From positions 1 through 64,000 of the forward strand of contig NZ_JAEAGR010000016.1 in NCBI RefSeq assembly GCF_015999265.1: 64,000 bases of DNA, in the 5' to 3' direction. The notes beneath the pieces are model-generated. The model saw only the letters and a program-made list of their open reading frames with translations, did no database searches and was not told the DNA's origin. Shown in pieces: positions 26,927 through 36,831 of this stretch (its first letter is position 1; every line of letters begins with the position of its first letter). A program made the position numbers and the translations under genes. This stretch comes from Mobilitalea sibirica (GTDB lineage Bacteria; Bacillota; Clostridia; Lachnospirales; Lachnospiraceae).

Positions 26927-27361
26927 ATGTCGGCTATGAACGGAATGAATATCAGTGCCAGCGGAATGACAGCACAACGGCTAAGGATGGATATTATTTC
27001 TCAAAATATTGCCAATGTGAACACGACCCGGGATGAGAATGGAAATCCATATAAAAGAAAAGCCGTAATATTTGCTGAAAAGGATATGACCCCTTTTGGG
27101 GAAGTGTTGATGAAGACGGCAGGTAATGTTGGCAGCGGTGTTAAAGTTACTAAAATCGTAGAAGACAATAAGGCCATGCGTAAGGTTTATGATCCATCCC
27201 ATCCGGACGCGGATGAAGAGGGTTATGTGACCTATCCGAATGTAAACATCGTTCAGGAAATGACTGATTTAATTGATGCAACCAGATCCTATGAAGCTAA
27301 CGTAACGGCATTTAATGCTACAAAAAACATGGCGCTTAAAGGTTTAGAGGTTGGAAAATAA
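26927..27361 (+). CDS. flgC: FlgC, flagellar proximal rod protein
   Basis: A 144-residue rod protein with the N-terminal motif SASGMTAQRLRMDIISQNIA (11-30), followed by NVNTTRDENG, and a C-terminal segment (DLIDATRSYEANVTAFNATK) typical of FlgC. It follows flgB after a 164-bp gap in which no other gene is seen, with GAAAGGAG as ribosome site, and is followed 14 bp later by fliE. Confidence 0.97.
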   Translation: MSAMNGMNISASGMTAQRLRMDIISQNIANVNTTRDENGNPYKRKAVIFAEKDMTPFGEVLMKTAGNVGSGVKVTKIVEDNKAMRKVYDPSHPDADEEGYVTYPNVNIVQEMTDLIDATRSYEANVTAFNATKNMALKGLEVGK

Positions 27362-27375
27362 ATCGGAGGTAAACT

Positions 27376-27687
27376 ATGAATATAGCATCAGTAGGTAATT
27401 TATCTGAATTTAGTAAATATGGGATTGATTCTGCCACCAAGGCGAAGGAGAATCGTAATGCTACCTTCGAAAGTCTGTTTCAGGCAGCGGTAGGGCTGGT
27501 GAAAGAGACCAATAACTATGCGAATGCAGCAGAAGAAGCAGAGATGGCTTTTTCCCTGGGTCTTATGGACAATACCCATGATCTTCAGGTTGCTCAGCAA
27601 AAGGCTAACTTGTCTCTGCAATATACCGTTGCCATAAGAAACGGAGTAATGGACGCCTATAAAGAGATTATGGCCCTGCAATTTTAG
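27376..27687 (+). CDS. fliE: FliE, rod-MS-ring junction protein
   Basis: A 103-residue protein of normal FliE length. The C-terminal half (AEMAFSLGLMDNTHDLQVAQ and SLQYTVAIRNGVMDAYKEIM) is the conserved part that packs against FlgB at the base of the rod. CGGAGG serves as ribosome site, 14 bp after flgC. Confidence 0.95.
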   Translation: MNIASVGNLSEFSKYGIDSATKAKENRNATFESLFQAAVGLVKETNNYANAAEEAEMAFSLGLMDNTHDLQVAQQKANLSLQYTVAIRNGVMDAYKEIMALQF

Positions 27688-27722
27688 GAAGAGATGAATA
27701 TATTCTTAAGGAGCATTAGGCA

Positions 27723-29318
27723 ATGGTTGAGAGATTGAAACAAGTACCAAAGAATTTATTAACATTATGGAATAAGTATACCAGCAAACAGAAGACTATC
27801 ATCATTAGTGTAGTCAGTACTGTTTTTTTTGCGTTTATATTATTAATTGTTCTGTTAGGCCGGGTAAAATATGAAGTATTAACGATAACAGCTTCCCCAA
27901 AGGAAGCCAGCCAGGTTGTGGAACTATTGAATGAGGAAGGAATCGAACATAAGTTGGGTTCCGATAATATGACGGTGTCGGTAGATTTAAAGAGGTACTC
28001 CGATGCGGTATTATTACTTGCCAGCAATGATATGCCGTCCACCGGTCTGTCTTTAGATGAACTTTTGAATAATAGCTTAAGTACTACGAACAGTGACCGT
28101 ACGCTTAAGCTTAATTTGTATATGCAGAATCAACTGCGCAATTATATTATTACAATGGAAGGTATTGACGATGCTCAGGTTTACTATATCCCGGTCGAGG
28201 ACAGTAACTCCATACTTACAGTTGCCAAGGATACCAGTGCATCCGTATTACTTACCGTAAATGATGATTTTGAACCAAAGACAGCGGAAACAATTGCTGA
28301 AATGGTTGCATCTGTCATAGGTAACAGCACAACAGAAAAAATTAAGGTGGCCGATCAAAACGGTAACCTTTTATATGGTGGAGGACAGGATCTATATTCC
28401 GGAAGTGCTAACTCCAATGAAGATTTTAAAGAGAGACTTCGTAATACCTTTATTAATAACTTATATATGGGATTGGTTAAAAGCGGTTATGATGATGTGG
28501 AAATCATGCCGAATTTAACTTTTAATATGGATAAAGTAACAGAATTATTTACCGAATATCTGCCTGCAGAGGGGCAAGAGCAAGGTTTGTTTGGTCGGTA
28601 TTACTCCTATACCTCTGAAAATGCCGGATCAAGTGGTGGCGGGCCACCGGGAACCTCTTCGAACGATGAAACTGATTATATGATGCCGGATTCGGCATCC
28701 TCCACCGGAAGCGTTGAGATTGAAGAGATTGATTATCTTCCGAATGAAAGGGTTACCAATATCGAATATGAAGTCGGCGCGGTAATTCCGGAGGACTCCT
28801 CAATTAGTATTGTACTTAGGCAAATCGATTCAAGAACAGAAGAAGAATTGGAACTAGAGGGTTTACTCGAAGACACCACCTTTGAGGAATATGCCCTGCA
28901 AAACAGTGAACGGGAAAGGGTGCCTGTAGATCCTGAAATCATAACTATGGTTTCCTTAGCAACCGGTATTGCGGAAGAGAATATTCAGATTATGGCTTAT
29001 AGACAGCCTGTATTTATACCAAGAGCGGTAGAAGTAAGAAGCTGGACGGATTATCTCCAGATTATTTTAACCGTATTAATTATAGCACTTTTAGTATTTG
29101 TGGTATTTAAAGGATTTGGTCCGGTGGAGGTTACCGAACTGGAGCCTGAATTATCCGTGGAACAATTGTTGGCAACCACGAAGGAAAATCAAACAATTGA
29201 AGATATCGAATTTAATGAAGTCTCTGAGGTTCGCCGGATGATAGAGAAATTTGTTGACGAGAAGCCGGATGCTGTGGCCCAGCTACTACGCAACTGGCTC
29301 AATGAAGAATGGAGTTAA
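27723..29318 (+). CDS. fliF: FliF, MS-ring protein
   Basis: A 531-residue protein with a membrane segment near each end (about 27-48 and 440-462) and ring-building (YscJ/FliF) domains between them. The C-terminal tail (about 495-531, VRRMIEKFVDEKPDAVAQLLRNWL) is the FliG-binding helix. FliF forms the MS ring and housing of the export gate in the cytoplasmic membrane. An acidic Gly/Ser-rich stretch (about 290-325) is a variable loop. AAGGAG lies upstream. Confidence 0.96.
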   Translation: MVERLKQVPKNLLTLWNKYTSKQKTIIISVVSTVFFAFILLIVLLGRVKYEVLTITASPKEASQVVELLNEEGIEHKLGSDNMTVSVDLKRYSDAVLLLASNDMPSTGLSLDELLNNSLSTTNSDRTLKLNLYMQNQLRNYIITMEGIDDAQVYYIPVEDSNSILTVAKDTSASVLLTVNDDFEPKTAETIAEMVASVIGNSTTEKIKVADQNGNLLYGGGQDLYSGSANSNEDFKERLRNTFINNLYMGLVKSGYDDVEIMPNLTFNMDKVTELFTEYLPAEGQEQGLFGRYYSYTSENAGSSGGGPPGTSSNDETDYMMPDSASSTGSVEIEEIDYLPNERVTNIEYEVGAVIPEDSSISIVLRQIDSRTEEELELEGLLEDTTFEEYALQNSERERVPVDPEIITMVSLATGIAEENIQIMAYRQPVFIPRAVEVRSWTDYLQIILTVLIIALLVFVVFKGFGPVEVTELEPELSVEQLLATTKENQTIEDIEFNEVSEVRRMIEKFVDEKPDAVAQLLRNWLNEEWS

Positions 29319-29331
29319 GGAGGGATAGAAA

Positions 29332-30354
29332 ATGGCAAGATCGGGAAACACCAGTAATGATATAACAGGTATTCAAAAAGCCGCTATCCTTTTGATATCC
29401 CTGGGACCGGAGCGGTCAGCAAGTATATTTAAACATTTAAAAGAAGATGAGATTGAACAACTAACGTTAGAAATAGCTAATACCAGGAGTATCTCTCCTG
29501 CGACGAAGGACCAGGTTCTGGATGAGTTTTATGAGATCTGCCTTGCACAGCAATATATTGCTGAGGGTGGTATTGCCTATGCAAAGGAACTTCTGGAGAA
29601 GGCCTTAGGTAGTGATAAGGCAAGGGATGTCATCGGTAAACTTACTGCATCCTTGCAGGTTAGACCCTTTGAATTTGTTAGAAAGACGGATGCTTCTCAG
29701 CTTTTAAACTTTATACAGGACGAGCATCCCCAAACCATTGCCCTTATTTTATCCTATCTATCCCCGGGACAGGCGTCCACGATTATATCGTCCCTGGCAC
29801 CGGATAAACAGGCCGATGTTGCAAAACGTATCGCACAAATGGACCGTACATCCCCGGATGTCATCAAGGAAGTGGAGAAGGTATTGGAACGCAAGCTGGC
29901 ATCCTTGGTAAATCAGGATTACACCATTGTCGGAGGCGTGGATTCCATTGTAGAGATATTGAATACAGTAGACCGCGGTACCGAAAAGCATATTATGGAA
30001 ACTCTTGAGATTGAAGAACCTGAATTGGCTGATGAAATCAGAAGGAAGATGTTTGTATTTGAAGACATCCTTAGTCTGGATGATAAATCCATCCAAAGAG
30101 TCCTTAGAGAGGTTGATAACAATGAACTTGCCGTTGCCCTTAAGGGAGCCAATGACGAGGTACAAAATGTTATCTTTAATAACCTTTCAAAACGTTTGGC
30201 TGCCATGATTAAGGAAGATATGGAATACATGGGTCCGGTTCGATTAAAGGATGTTGAAGAAGCGCAGCAGCGTATTGTTAATATTATTCGAAAACTGGAG
30301 GATTCCTCTGAAATTATCATTTCGAGAGGCGGAGGTGACGAGATTATTGTCTAA
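29332..30354 (+). CDS. fliG: FliG, motor switch protein
   Basis: A 340-residue switch protein with the three FliG domains: N-terminal FliF-binding (about 1-100, TGIQKAAILLISLGPERSASIFKHL), middle FliM-binding with EHPQTIALILSYLSPGQAS, and the C-terminal torque domain (VFEDILSLDDKSIQRVLREVD) that carries the charged helix facing MotA. AAGGAGGG lies upstream. Its last codons overlap the preferred start of fliH. Confidence 0.97.
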   Translation: MARSGNTSNDITGIQKAAILLISLGPERSASIFKHLKEDEIEQLTLEIANTRSISPATKDQVLDEFYEICLAQQYIAEGGIAYAKELLEKALGSDKARDVIGKLTASLQVRPFEFVRKTDASQLLNFIQDEHPQTIALILSYLSPGQASTIISSLAPDKQADVAKRIAQMDRTSPDVIKEVEKVLERKLASLVNQDYTIVGGVDSIVEILNTVDRGTEKHIMETLEIEEPELADEIRRKMFVFEDILSLDDKSIQRVLREVDNNELAVALKGANDEVQNVIFNNLSKRLAAMIKEDMEYMGPVRLKDVEEAQQRIVNIIRKLEDSSEIIISRGGGDEIIV

Positions 30355-31144
30355 TGTGATAAAATCTTATTCCGTACGATATGAGGAGGCAGTGAAAAAG
30401 ACAATCGACGTTAATGCCAAAAAAGATCAGGAGATTTTACAAAAAAGAAATCTTAGGCTAACGACCACGGTATCGAAGGAAGAGACCGGTGAATTTGTCG
30501 AAGGTATCAAAGCGGTTGTAGTGGATGCATTACCAACAGAAGAAGAACAAAAAGAAAATAACGAAAAGCAAGCTAGTATCCTAGAGAATGCCAAGCAGGA
30601 AGCGCAGGAAATCATAGAAAACGCTAAGCAGGAAGCAAGGCGGATGAAAGAAGAAGCCATAGCCCAAGGTAAGCAAATAGGGTACGAAGAAGGAATAAAG
30701 CAGGCGAATATAGAGATACAGAATAAGAATGCCGCTCTTGATGATAAAGCAAAACAGCTGCAAGAGGAATTTGACGAGATGGTACGCCGTCTGGAGCCTC
30801 ATATGGTTGAAATCATGGCTGCTTTGATTGAAAAAATAACTGGGATTTTGGTACAAGACAGGCAGGAAGTGATTCTGTATTTGGTAGAAAAGGCATTTTT
30901 AAATGCAGAAAAGACGAATGAATATACGATTCGGGTAGGTAGTGAGGATTATGAATATTTAAATGACAGAAAAGATTTTCTGATCAGTGCCATCGGTAGG
31001 GATGTTCAGGTAAATATTGTAGAGGATACTGCGCTTCATAAAAACCAATGTCTGATAGAAACACAGTTACGGGTAATTGATTGCAGTTTGGATGTCCAAT
31101 TAAGGAATTTAATTACCGATTTGAAGTTACTTGGAAGTGTTTAG
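30347..31144 (+). CDS. fliH: FliH, flagellar export ATPase regulator
   Basis: A 265-residue protein. A charged, Gln/Glu/Ala-rich helical region (about 50-160, with repeated NAKQEA units) leads to the C-terminal FliH/HrpE domain (about 160-262; EKITGILVQDRQEVILYLVEKA). FliH anchors and restrains the ATPase FliI. The TTG at 30347 is chosen: GGAGGTG (30331-30337) lies 9 bp upstream and the overlap with fliG is only 8 bp; a GTG at 30356 is the alternative. A reading from 30251 would overlap fliG by about 100 bp. Confidence 0.9.
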   Translation: MSNVIKSYSVRYEEAVKKTIDVNAKKDQEILQKRNLRLTTTVSKEETGEFVEGIKAVVVDALPTEEEQKENNEKQASILENAKQEAQEIIENAKQEARRMKEEAIAQGKQIGYEEGIKQANIEIQNKNAALDDKAKQLQEEFDEMVRRLEPHMVEIMAALIEKITGILVQDRQEVILYLVEKAFLNAEKTNEYTIRVGSEDYEYLNDRKDFLISAIGRDVQVNIVEDTALHKNQCLIETQLRVIDCSLDVQLRNLITDLKLLGSV

Positions 31145-31191
31145 TTATTTGTGTCTTTTGTCGATATATACTAAGTAGGGAAGATAGCAGA

Positions 31192-32505
31192 ATGATTTCA
31201 ATTGATTTAGATAAGTATAAACAGTTACTGGAGAAGAATTATGAGCTGGAAATCGGAAGGGTAGTAAAAATGGTGGGACTTACCATAGAAGCTACGGGAC
31301 CGGATTCCAATTTAAATGATGTATGCTACATAACAGGTAACGATAAACATAAGAAAAAGGTTGCTGAAGTAGTAGGATTTCGTGAAAATCGAATTCTTCT
31401 AATGCCCTATGATGACATGACCGGGGTCGGTATCGGAAGCAAGGTATTCGGTAGCGGCTCAGCTTTCAAGGTTCCTGTAGGCGAAGAGCTCCTTGGTAAA
31501 ACCTTGGATGGACTGGGCAATCCCATCGACGGATCTTTATTAAATTGTAGGAAGTTTTACTCGGCAGAAGCTGCTCCACCGGATCCTATGAAACGTAAAT
31601 TAATTGATGAAGTCTTACCCCTTGGAGTAAAAGCGGTAGATTCCATGCTAACCGTAGGGAAAGGCCAAAGAATTGGAATTTTTGCCGGTAGCGGCGTAGG
31701 AAAGAGTACTCTTCTTGGTATGTTTGCCAGAAATACAAAAGCAGATATCAATGTAATCGCATTAATCGGCGAACGTGGTAGAGAGGTCCGGGAATTTATT
31801 GAAAGAGACTTAGGAGAGGAAGGCTTAAAACGCTCCGTAGTGGTTGTTGCCACCTCGGATAAGCCGGCGTTGATCAGAAACAAAGCAGCGAAAACTGCTA
31901 CGGCAATAGCAGAATATTTCCGGGATCAGGGAAAGGATGTATTACTGATGATGGACTCTCTGACCCGTTTTTCAATGGCACAAAGGGAAATCGGATTAGC
32001 TTCCGGTGAACCTCCGGTATCCAGAGGATATCCGCCCAGTGTATATTCTGAGATGCCAAAGCTTCTTGAGCGGGCGGGAAATTCGGATAAAGGTTCTATT
32101 ACCGGATTATATACCGTTTTAGTGGATGGTGATGATTTTAATGAACCGATTACGGATACAGCCAGAAGTATATTGGACGGTCATATCATGCTTTCCAGAA
32201 AGTTGGGTCATAAGAATCACTATCCCGCGATTGATATTCTCCAGAGCATATCCCGTGTTATGAGCTCCATTACGGATAAAGAACATAAAGAGGCAGCCGG
32301 AAAACTGAAAAATGTACTGGCGACCTACCAGGAGGCGGAGGATCTGATTAATATCGGTGCTTATAAGGCTGGGTCCAATGAAGATATTGATTATGCAATT
32401 TCAAAAATTAAAGAAGTGAATGCATTCCTCAGACAGGAAGTAGATGAAAAATATGATTTTGAGGAAGAGATATGCATGTTAAAGGAGATCTTTAACAAAG
32501 AATGA
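31192..32505 (+). CDS. fliI: FliI, flagellar type III export ATPase
   Basis: A 437-residue F1-beta-like ATPase with Walker A GIFAGSGVGKSTLLGM, GERGREVREFIERDLG, the Walker B strand DVLLMMDSLTRF and SRGYPPSVYSEMPKLLERAG. It helps feed export substrates to the gate. The start at 31192 follows AGGGA by 10 bp and gives the standard N-terminal barrel; the upstream in-frame sequence overlaps fliH and is not plausible. The stop overlaps the fliJ start (ATGA). Confidence 0.97.
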   Translation: MISIDLDKYKQLLEKNYELEIGRVVKMVGLTIEATGPDSNLNDVCYITGNDKHKKKVAEVVGFRENRILLMPYDDMTGVGIGSKVFGSGSAFKVPVGEELLGKTLDGLGNPIDGSLLNCRKFYSAEAAPPDPMKRKLIDEVLPLGVKAVDSMLTVGKGQRIGIFAGSGVGKSTLLGMFARNTKADINVIALIGERGREVREFIERDLGEEGLKRSVVVVATSDKPALIRNKAAKTATAIAEYFRDQGKDVLLMMDSLTRFSMAQREIGLASGEPPVSRGYPPSVYSEMPKLLERAGNSDKGSITGLYTVLVDGDDFNEPITDTARSILDGHIMLSRKLGHKNHYPAIDILQSISRVMSSITDKEHKEAAGKLKNVLATYQEAEDLINIGAYKAGSNEDIDYAISKIKEVNAFLRQEVDEKYDFEEEICMLKEIFNKE

Positions 32506-32963
32506 AAAAATTCAGATATAGCATGGAAAACCTATTACAGGTCAAGTTGAAACTGGAGGACCAGGCTAAGCTTGCCTATTCAGACGCAAGACTTCGTCTG
32601 ACGAAGGAAGAAGACAAGCTACAGGCTTTGGAAAAACGAAAATCCTCCTATGAGGATGAACTAAGGTTACTAAGAACCTCCAGACTTGATTTATTAAAAA
32701 TAAAGCATTGTGAGGATGCAATTGACATAATGAAGCATCAAATCAAACAGCAAGTCATTGCCGTCAAGAATGCCGAACAGAGACTTGAAGTAGCAAGAAT
32801 TAGACTGCATGATGCCATGGTAGAGCGTAAAATACAGGAAAAGCTCAAAGAGAAGGCATGGGAGGAATATTTGCTGGAATTTGACGCAGAGGAACGGAAA
32901 GAAGTAGATGAGCTTAATAGCTTTCACTTTCGTAATCCTACGCTAAGTGAGGAGGACAGATAA
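32502..32963 (+). CDS. fliJ: FliJ, export apparatus coiled-coil protein
   Basis: A 153-residue, highly charged, almost wholly coiled-coil protein opening KKFRYSMENLLQVKLKLED, typical of FliJ. It acts as the central stalk of the FliI ring and as escort for chaperones. Overlaps of 4 bp with fliI and 1 bp with the next gene show tight translational coupling. Confidence 0.9.
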   Translation: MKKFRYSMENLLQVKLKLEDQAKLAYSDARLRLTKEEDKLQALEKRKSSYEDELRLLRTSRLDLLKIKHCEDAIDIMKHQIKQQVIAVKNAEQRLEVARIRLHDAMVERKIQEKLKEKAWEEYLLEFDAEERKEVDELNSFHFRNPTLSEEDR

Positions 32964-33727
32964 TGGCAAAGAAGAACAAGGACGCTGGGATGGAAAAAAA
33001 AGAGGGGAATAAACTATTGACTGTTATTATTGCTCTTTTAATTGCCATCATATGGTTTGCCGTTTTTGCATTGTTAATTAAGCTGGATGTCGGAGGCTTT
33101 GGCTCCGGTGTGTTAAGACCAATTATAAAAGATGTACCCATAATAAATCAAATTCTTCCAAAAGTATCTGACCAGCAGCTGGCCCAGGAAAATGATTATA
33201 TCTATGATTCTCTTCCCGAAGCAGTTGCCAAAATTAAAGAACTGGAACTTTTAATAGAGGAAATGACCCAGAATAATCTGGATGGCAGTACGAAAACCGC
33301 TGAACTACAAGCGGAAATCGATCGTTTAAAAACCTTTGAAGAAAATCAGCTGGCTTTTGAAGAAAGAGTAAAGGAATTTGATGAAAATGTAGTCTTTGCT
33401 GAAGCAGCACCGGATATCGAGGAATATAAAAAATATTACGAAGAGATAAATCCGACAAATGCAGAAACGATCTACAGACAGGTAATTGAACAGCTGCAAT
33501 ATTCCGATGCAATATTAGAAAAAGCCAATATCTATAAAAGTATGGATCCGGAGGCAGCAGCACTAATTCTGGAGACAATGACTGCGGATGTGGAAGCGGT
33601 GGCACAGATATTGCTATCTATGAAACCGAAAGAGAGTGCTGAGATTTTAGCGGAGATGGATAATGTAGTTGCAGCTAAAATAACAAAGAAAATGCTTGAT
33701 ATGGATGCCGAAAAATTAGAGAAATAG
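32963..33727 (+). CDS. YlxF/MotE-like protein with MgtE-N-like domain
   Basis: A 254-residue protein with one N-terminal membrane segment (about 17-40), a coiled coil (about 85-125) and a C-terminal MgtE-N-like helical domain (about 180-254; MDPEAAALILETM and MKPKESAEILAEM repeats). This is the layout of YlxF/MotE proteins coded between fliJ and fliK in Firmicutes; relatives elsewhere act as stator chaperones (MotE) in the envelope. It starts within the fliJ stop (TAATG). The exact role here is inferred from position and layout. Confidence 0.8.
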   Translation: MAKKNKDAGMEKKEGNKLLTVIIALLIAIIWFAVFALLIKLDVGGFGSGVLRPIIKDVPIINQILPKVSDQQLAQENDYIYDSLPEAVAKIKELELLIEEMTQNNLDGSTKTAELQAEIDRLKTFEENQLAFEERVKEFDENVVFAEAAPDIEEYKKYYEEINPTNAETIYRQVIEQLQYSDAILEKANIYKSMDPEAAALILETMTADVEAVAQILLSMKPKESAEILAEMDNVVAAKITKKMLDMDAEKLEK

Positions 33728-33925
33728 GTGGCGCATTCTTCTCGGTAGCTTATATGTATCATCTAATTCAGATTACCGGGTTGCATGATTTAAGATAGAA
33801 ACAATGTGACTTTGTGATTAACGGATGAGAAATCATATTAAGCAATACTGAGAATTGCGATAAATATAAGAGAGGCAGCAAAAAGTTTTATCCTATTGCT
33901 GGCCTTGAAGAAAGGAGGAGAGGAT

Positions 33926-35410
33926 ATGACGACACAGAATGTAATTGGTCAGTTTGGGAATTTCTTTGGAAGAACCGTCGGTACCGGGGCATCACAGAAC
34001 AAACAAAGCGGCAATGGTTTTGATATGGTTATGGACAGCAATCTTAAGGTAGCGAATGATGCAGACACAAATCAGGCACCGAAGGATAACAAGGCAGTAA
34101 CTCAGTCCAAGGAAACTAATAAGGACTACGACAAAGCAACATCAGCCAGTGAAAAAGATACTTCGAAAAAAGCAGTACAAAAGGAAGACAGAGAGGGATC
34201 AAAGCAAGTGAATGAGACTTCGAATAAGGATTCCGATAAGGTTAAATCTTCTACAAAAACTGAAGAAATGTCGAGCAGAGAAACCGATCAGGTGGCAGAT
34301 GAGAAGACCGAGGATAGCTTAGTAGCTAAAATTCAGCAAATGATTGAAACCATTCGTCAGACGGTTATGGAATTACTAAATCTTACACCACAAGAGTTTA
34401 ATAAGTTAATGGAAGAACAAGGTTTAAGTCCGGTTGATTTAACGAATATGGATGCTTTAAAGCAATTGGTTCTGGCAGCCGAAGGAGAGTCCGATATAAC
34501 AGCATTTTTAACAAATGAAAATCTGGCTGATAAAATGAACCAGCTTACTCAGGCAGTGAATAGAGTTCAAGAAGAAACAGGCTTAATGCTTACCCCGGAC
34601 CAGATGAAATTATTGCTTGAACAGGCTGAACAAGCTTCCAAGGAAGCTGACTCTGGTAATCTTTTGACGAATGAGTTAGATCATGACGGTGAGACAGCCA
34701 AGTTAAATGAAGAGTTACAGCCGATGAATAAGGATGTAAAAGATCGGTCACAGTTACAATCAGGAAACCAAAAGCAAATCCAGGTGGAAATAGCAAACGT
34801 CAACAAATCAGAGGACACTAATTCCGGAACCTATTCGGAGCACGGTGATGAAAGTTCATCGGATTCTGACATGACAAAGCAATTCAATACTTTTGTTAAT
34901 CAGATGGCAGAAGCTTCCGGGCAAACAAAGGTTGATTATTCTGCAAATGTAGTAAGAATAACCGAACTTAGGGAAATTGCCAATCAGATTATTGAACGTA
35001 TCAAAGTAATTATTAAGCCGGAACAGACATCGATGGAGCTTCAGTTAAATCCCGAACACCTTGGTAAGGTAAACCTGACACTGCAGTCTAAAAACGGTGC
35101 AATGACGGCGCATTTTGTAGTACAGAATGAGCTGGCAAAAGAAGCCATTGAAGGGCAGATGCATACCCTAAGAGAAACCTTGAATAATCAAGGTATTAAG
35201 GTGGAAGCGATTGAAGTAACTGTAGAAACCCATGCATTCATGCAAGACGGACAGGCCCAAACACAGGATAATATGCCGGAACAGAAAAATCAGTCAGGAA
35301 GACAGATCACCCTTGAAGAAGCAATGGATATGAACGAGTTGCAGGAAGAAGAAAGTAAAGGAGTCGACATTACCGGCCTAAGGGGCAATATGATTGACTA
35401 TACTGCATAA
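33926..35410 (+). CDS. fliK: FliK, hook-length control protein
   Basis: A 494-residue protein. The N-terminal two thirds are low-complexity, rich in Lys, Glu, Ser, Thr and Asn, as expected for an exported ruler. The C-terminal hook-length domain (about 355-440) contains IIKPEQTSMELQLNPEHLGKVNL in conserved form, which switches export specificity at FlhB. ATG 33926 follows AAAGGAGGAGAGG; an in-frame ATG at 33896 has no ribosome site. It lies 198 bp after the YlxF-like gene. Confidence 0.93.
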   Translation: MTTQNVIGQFGNFFGRTVGTGASQNKQSGNGFDMVMDSNLKVANDADTNQAPKDNKAVTQSKETNKDYDKATSASEKDTSKKAVQKEDREGSKQVNETSNKDSDKVKSSTKTEEMSSRETDQVADEKTEDSLVAKIQQMIETIRQTVMELLNLTPQEFNKLMEEQGLSPVDLTNMDALKQLVLAAEGESDITAFLTNENLADKMNQLTQAVNRVQEETGLMLTPDQMKLLLEQAEQASKEADSGNLLTNELDHDGETAKLNEELQPMNKDVKDRSQLQSGNQKQIQVEIANVNKSEDTNSGTYSEHGDESSSDSDMTKQFNTFVNQMAEASGQTKVDYSANVVRITELREIANQIIERIKVIIKPEQTSMELQLNPEHLGKVNLTLQSKNGAMTAHFVVQNELAKEAIEGQMHTLRETLNNQGIKVEAIEVTVETHAFMQDGQAQTQDNMPEQKNQSGRQITLEEAMDMNELQEEESKGVDITGLRGNMIDYTA

Positions 35411-35440
35411 CGTTTGGTTTCGAGGGAAAGGAGATAAAAA

Positions 35441-36280
35441 ATGAGTGATTTGATTAAGTCCGTTACGGATGGTGTATTGGAGCAGACGAAGACAGCGGCG
35501 AATGAAAAAGCATCAAAAAATGAATTAGGTAAGGATGCATTTCTTCAACTGTTGGTGACCCAGATGAAATATCAGGATCCTCTAAAGCCAAATACCGATA
35601 CGGAATTCATTGCACAGCTGGCTACCTTCTCGCAGTTAGAGCAAATCCAAAACCTTGGAGCAATTTCAACAAATACACAGGCATTTGGTCTGGTAGGAAA
35701 GAATGTTATCGTTAAGACTGAAAGCAAAACCGGTAACACATCCTATATCAGCGGCCGGGTTGATTTTGTCAATATGTCCGGTGGTAAGGCGCAGATGTCC
35801 ATAGACGGCAATCTGTATCCGATTGAACAGCTGGATAGCGTGATCGATGATACTTACATCATTGAAAAAGGACTTCCGGGAATTAAGGATCCGATAACGC
35901 TTGACTATGATGCTGAGGAGCCACAGGACGTAAGTTTCACTGTGAATATGGGCGAAGGTGAGACAGTAGCAGATGATGTGGCGATTATGGTGGATACCAC
36001 ATTACTGGATTCCTCTTTGATACATTTATCCGGTAACACGATTACGATTGATAAATCTGCTTTTGAAAATGCACCCAATGGTATTTATAAGGTGACAGTC
36101 GTATTTAACGATCCACTGTTTACTACCGTAAAAGATAAAGTAAGTCTCCAGGTGAAAAACTCGACAGTGGAACCCGGTGAAGAAGAGGGAGATACAGATG
36201 AGACAGATACCGTAGAAGATAATACGAATTCTGATCCAGTAGATAATCAAGAGGATACTACAGCGGAAACGAACGTCTGA
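35441..36280 (+). CDS. flgD: FlgD, hook-cap scaffold protein
   Basis: A 279-residue protein. The N-terminal FlgD motif AFLQLLVTQMKYQDPLKP and the following FIAQLATFSQLEQI are unmistakable. The middle holds Tudor-like and Ig-like beta domains, and the C-terminus is an acidic tail rich in Glu, Asp, Thr and Asn (about 240-279), longer than in many FlgD proteins. FlgD caps the growing hook. AAAGGAG lies upstream. Confidence 0.95.
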   Translation: MSDLIKSVTDGVLEQTKTAANEKASKNELGKDAFLQLLVTQMKYQDPLKPNTDTEFIAQLATFSQLEQIQNLGAISTNTQAFGLVGKNVIVKTESKTGNTSYISGRVDFVNMSGGKAQMSIDGNLYPIEQLDSVIDDTYIIEKGLPGIKDPITLDYDAEEPQDVSFTVNMGEGETVADDVAIMVDTTLLDSSLIHLSGNTITIDKSAFENAPNGIYKVTVVFNDPLFTTVKDKVSLQVKNSTVEPGEEEGDTDETDTVEDNTNSDPVDNQEDTTAETNV

Positions 36281-36351
36281 TTTTTACGTATCATGCTAAA
36301 ATGTAATGAAACAAGCAGATTAATTTATTTGTAAGAATGAGGGAGATCATT

Positions 36352-36747
36352 ATGAACATTCCTGTAAATCAATTTCCTTCCATTGAGCAAATGACAGATC
36401 GGTTGAATCCCGGTAAGATTAACAAATCTGCGGTGAAACAGCTTTCCGGTATCCCGTTTAGTGAAATACTGAAAGAAAAACAGGCAGCCGGTGAAAGCGG
36501 TGAACTAAAATTCTCCAAACATGCGAATGAGCGTTTGGCCAGCCGCAACATCGATTTGACCGATGACCAATTCAAAAGGCTTGAGATTGGAACAAAAAAA
36601 GCCGGCGAGAAGGGAATTAACGAATCATTAGTAATGGTAGATGATCTGGCCTTTATCGTTAACATTAAAAACAATACGGTTATTACAGCCGTAAACGACG
36701 GTGAAGATAAGGTTTTTACCAATATCGACGGTGCCGTAATCATGTAA
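36352..36747 (+). CDS. TIGR02530-type flagellar operon protein
   Basis: A 131-residue protein with ...FSKHANERLASRNIDLTDDQ... and ALVMVDDLAFIVNIKNNTVI-like strands (here SLVMVDDLAFIVNIKN). It fits the conserved but poorly understood family coded between flgD and flgE in many Firmicutes. AGGGAG precedes ATG 36352; an in-frame start 15 bp earlier is less likely. It is probably cytoplasmic, with a role in hook assembly inferred from position only. Confidence 0.8.
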   Translation: MNIPVNQFPSIEQMTDRLNPGKINKSAVKQLSGIPFSEILKEKQAAGESGELKFSKHANERLASRNIDLTDDQFKRLEIGTKKAGEKGINESLVMVDDLAFIVNIKNNTVITAVNDGEDKVFTNIDGAVIM

Positions 36748-36831
36748 AGCCGGACCTTATGGAGGCTTGGCATCCATGAATGACAGATTGGATGCGATAA
36801 ATTACAAGGCACAATTAGGAGGTCACAAGTT

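Noticed and set aside
30251-30346. fliH beginning about 100 bp inside fliG
   Set aside because: The extra residues are out-of-frame fliG sequence and unlike FliH; TTG 30347 has a strong ribosome site.
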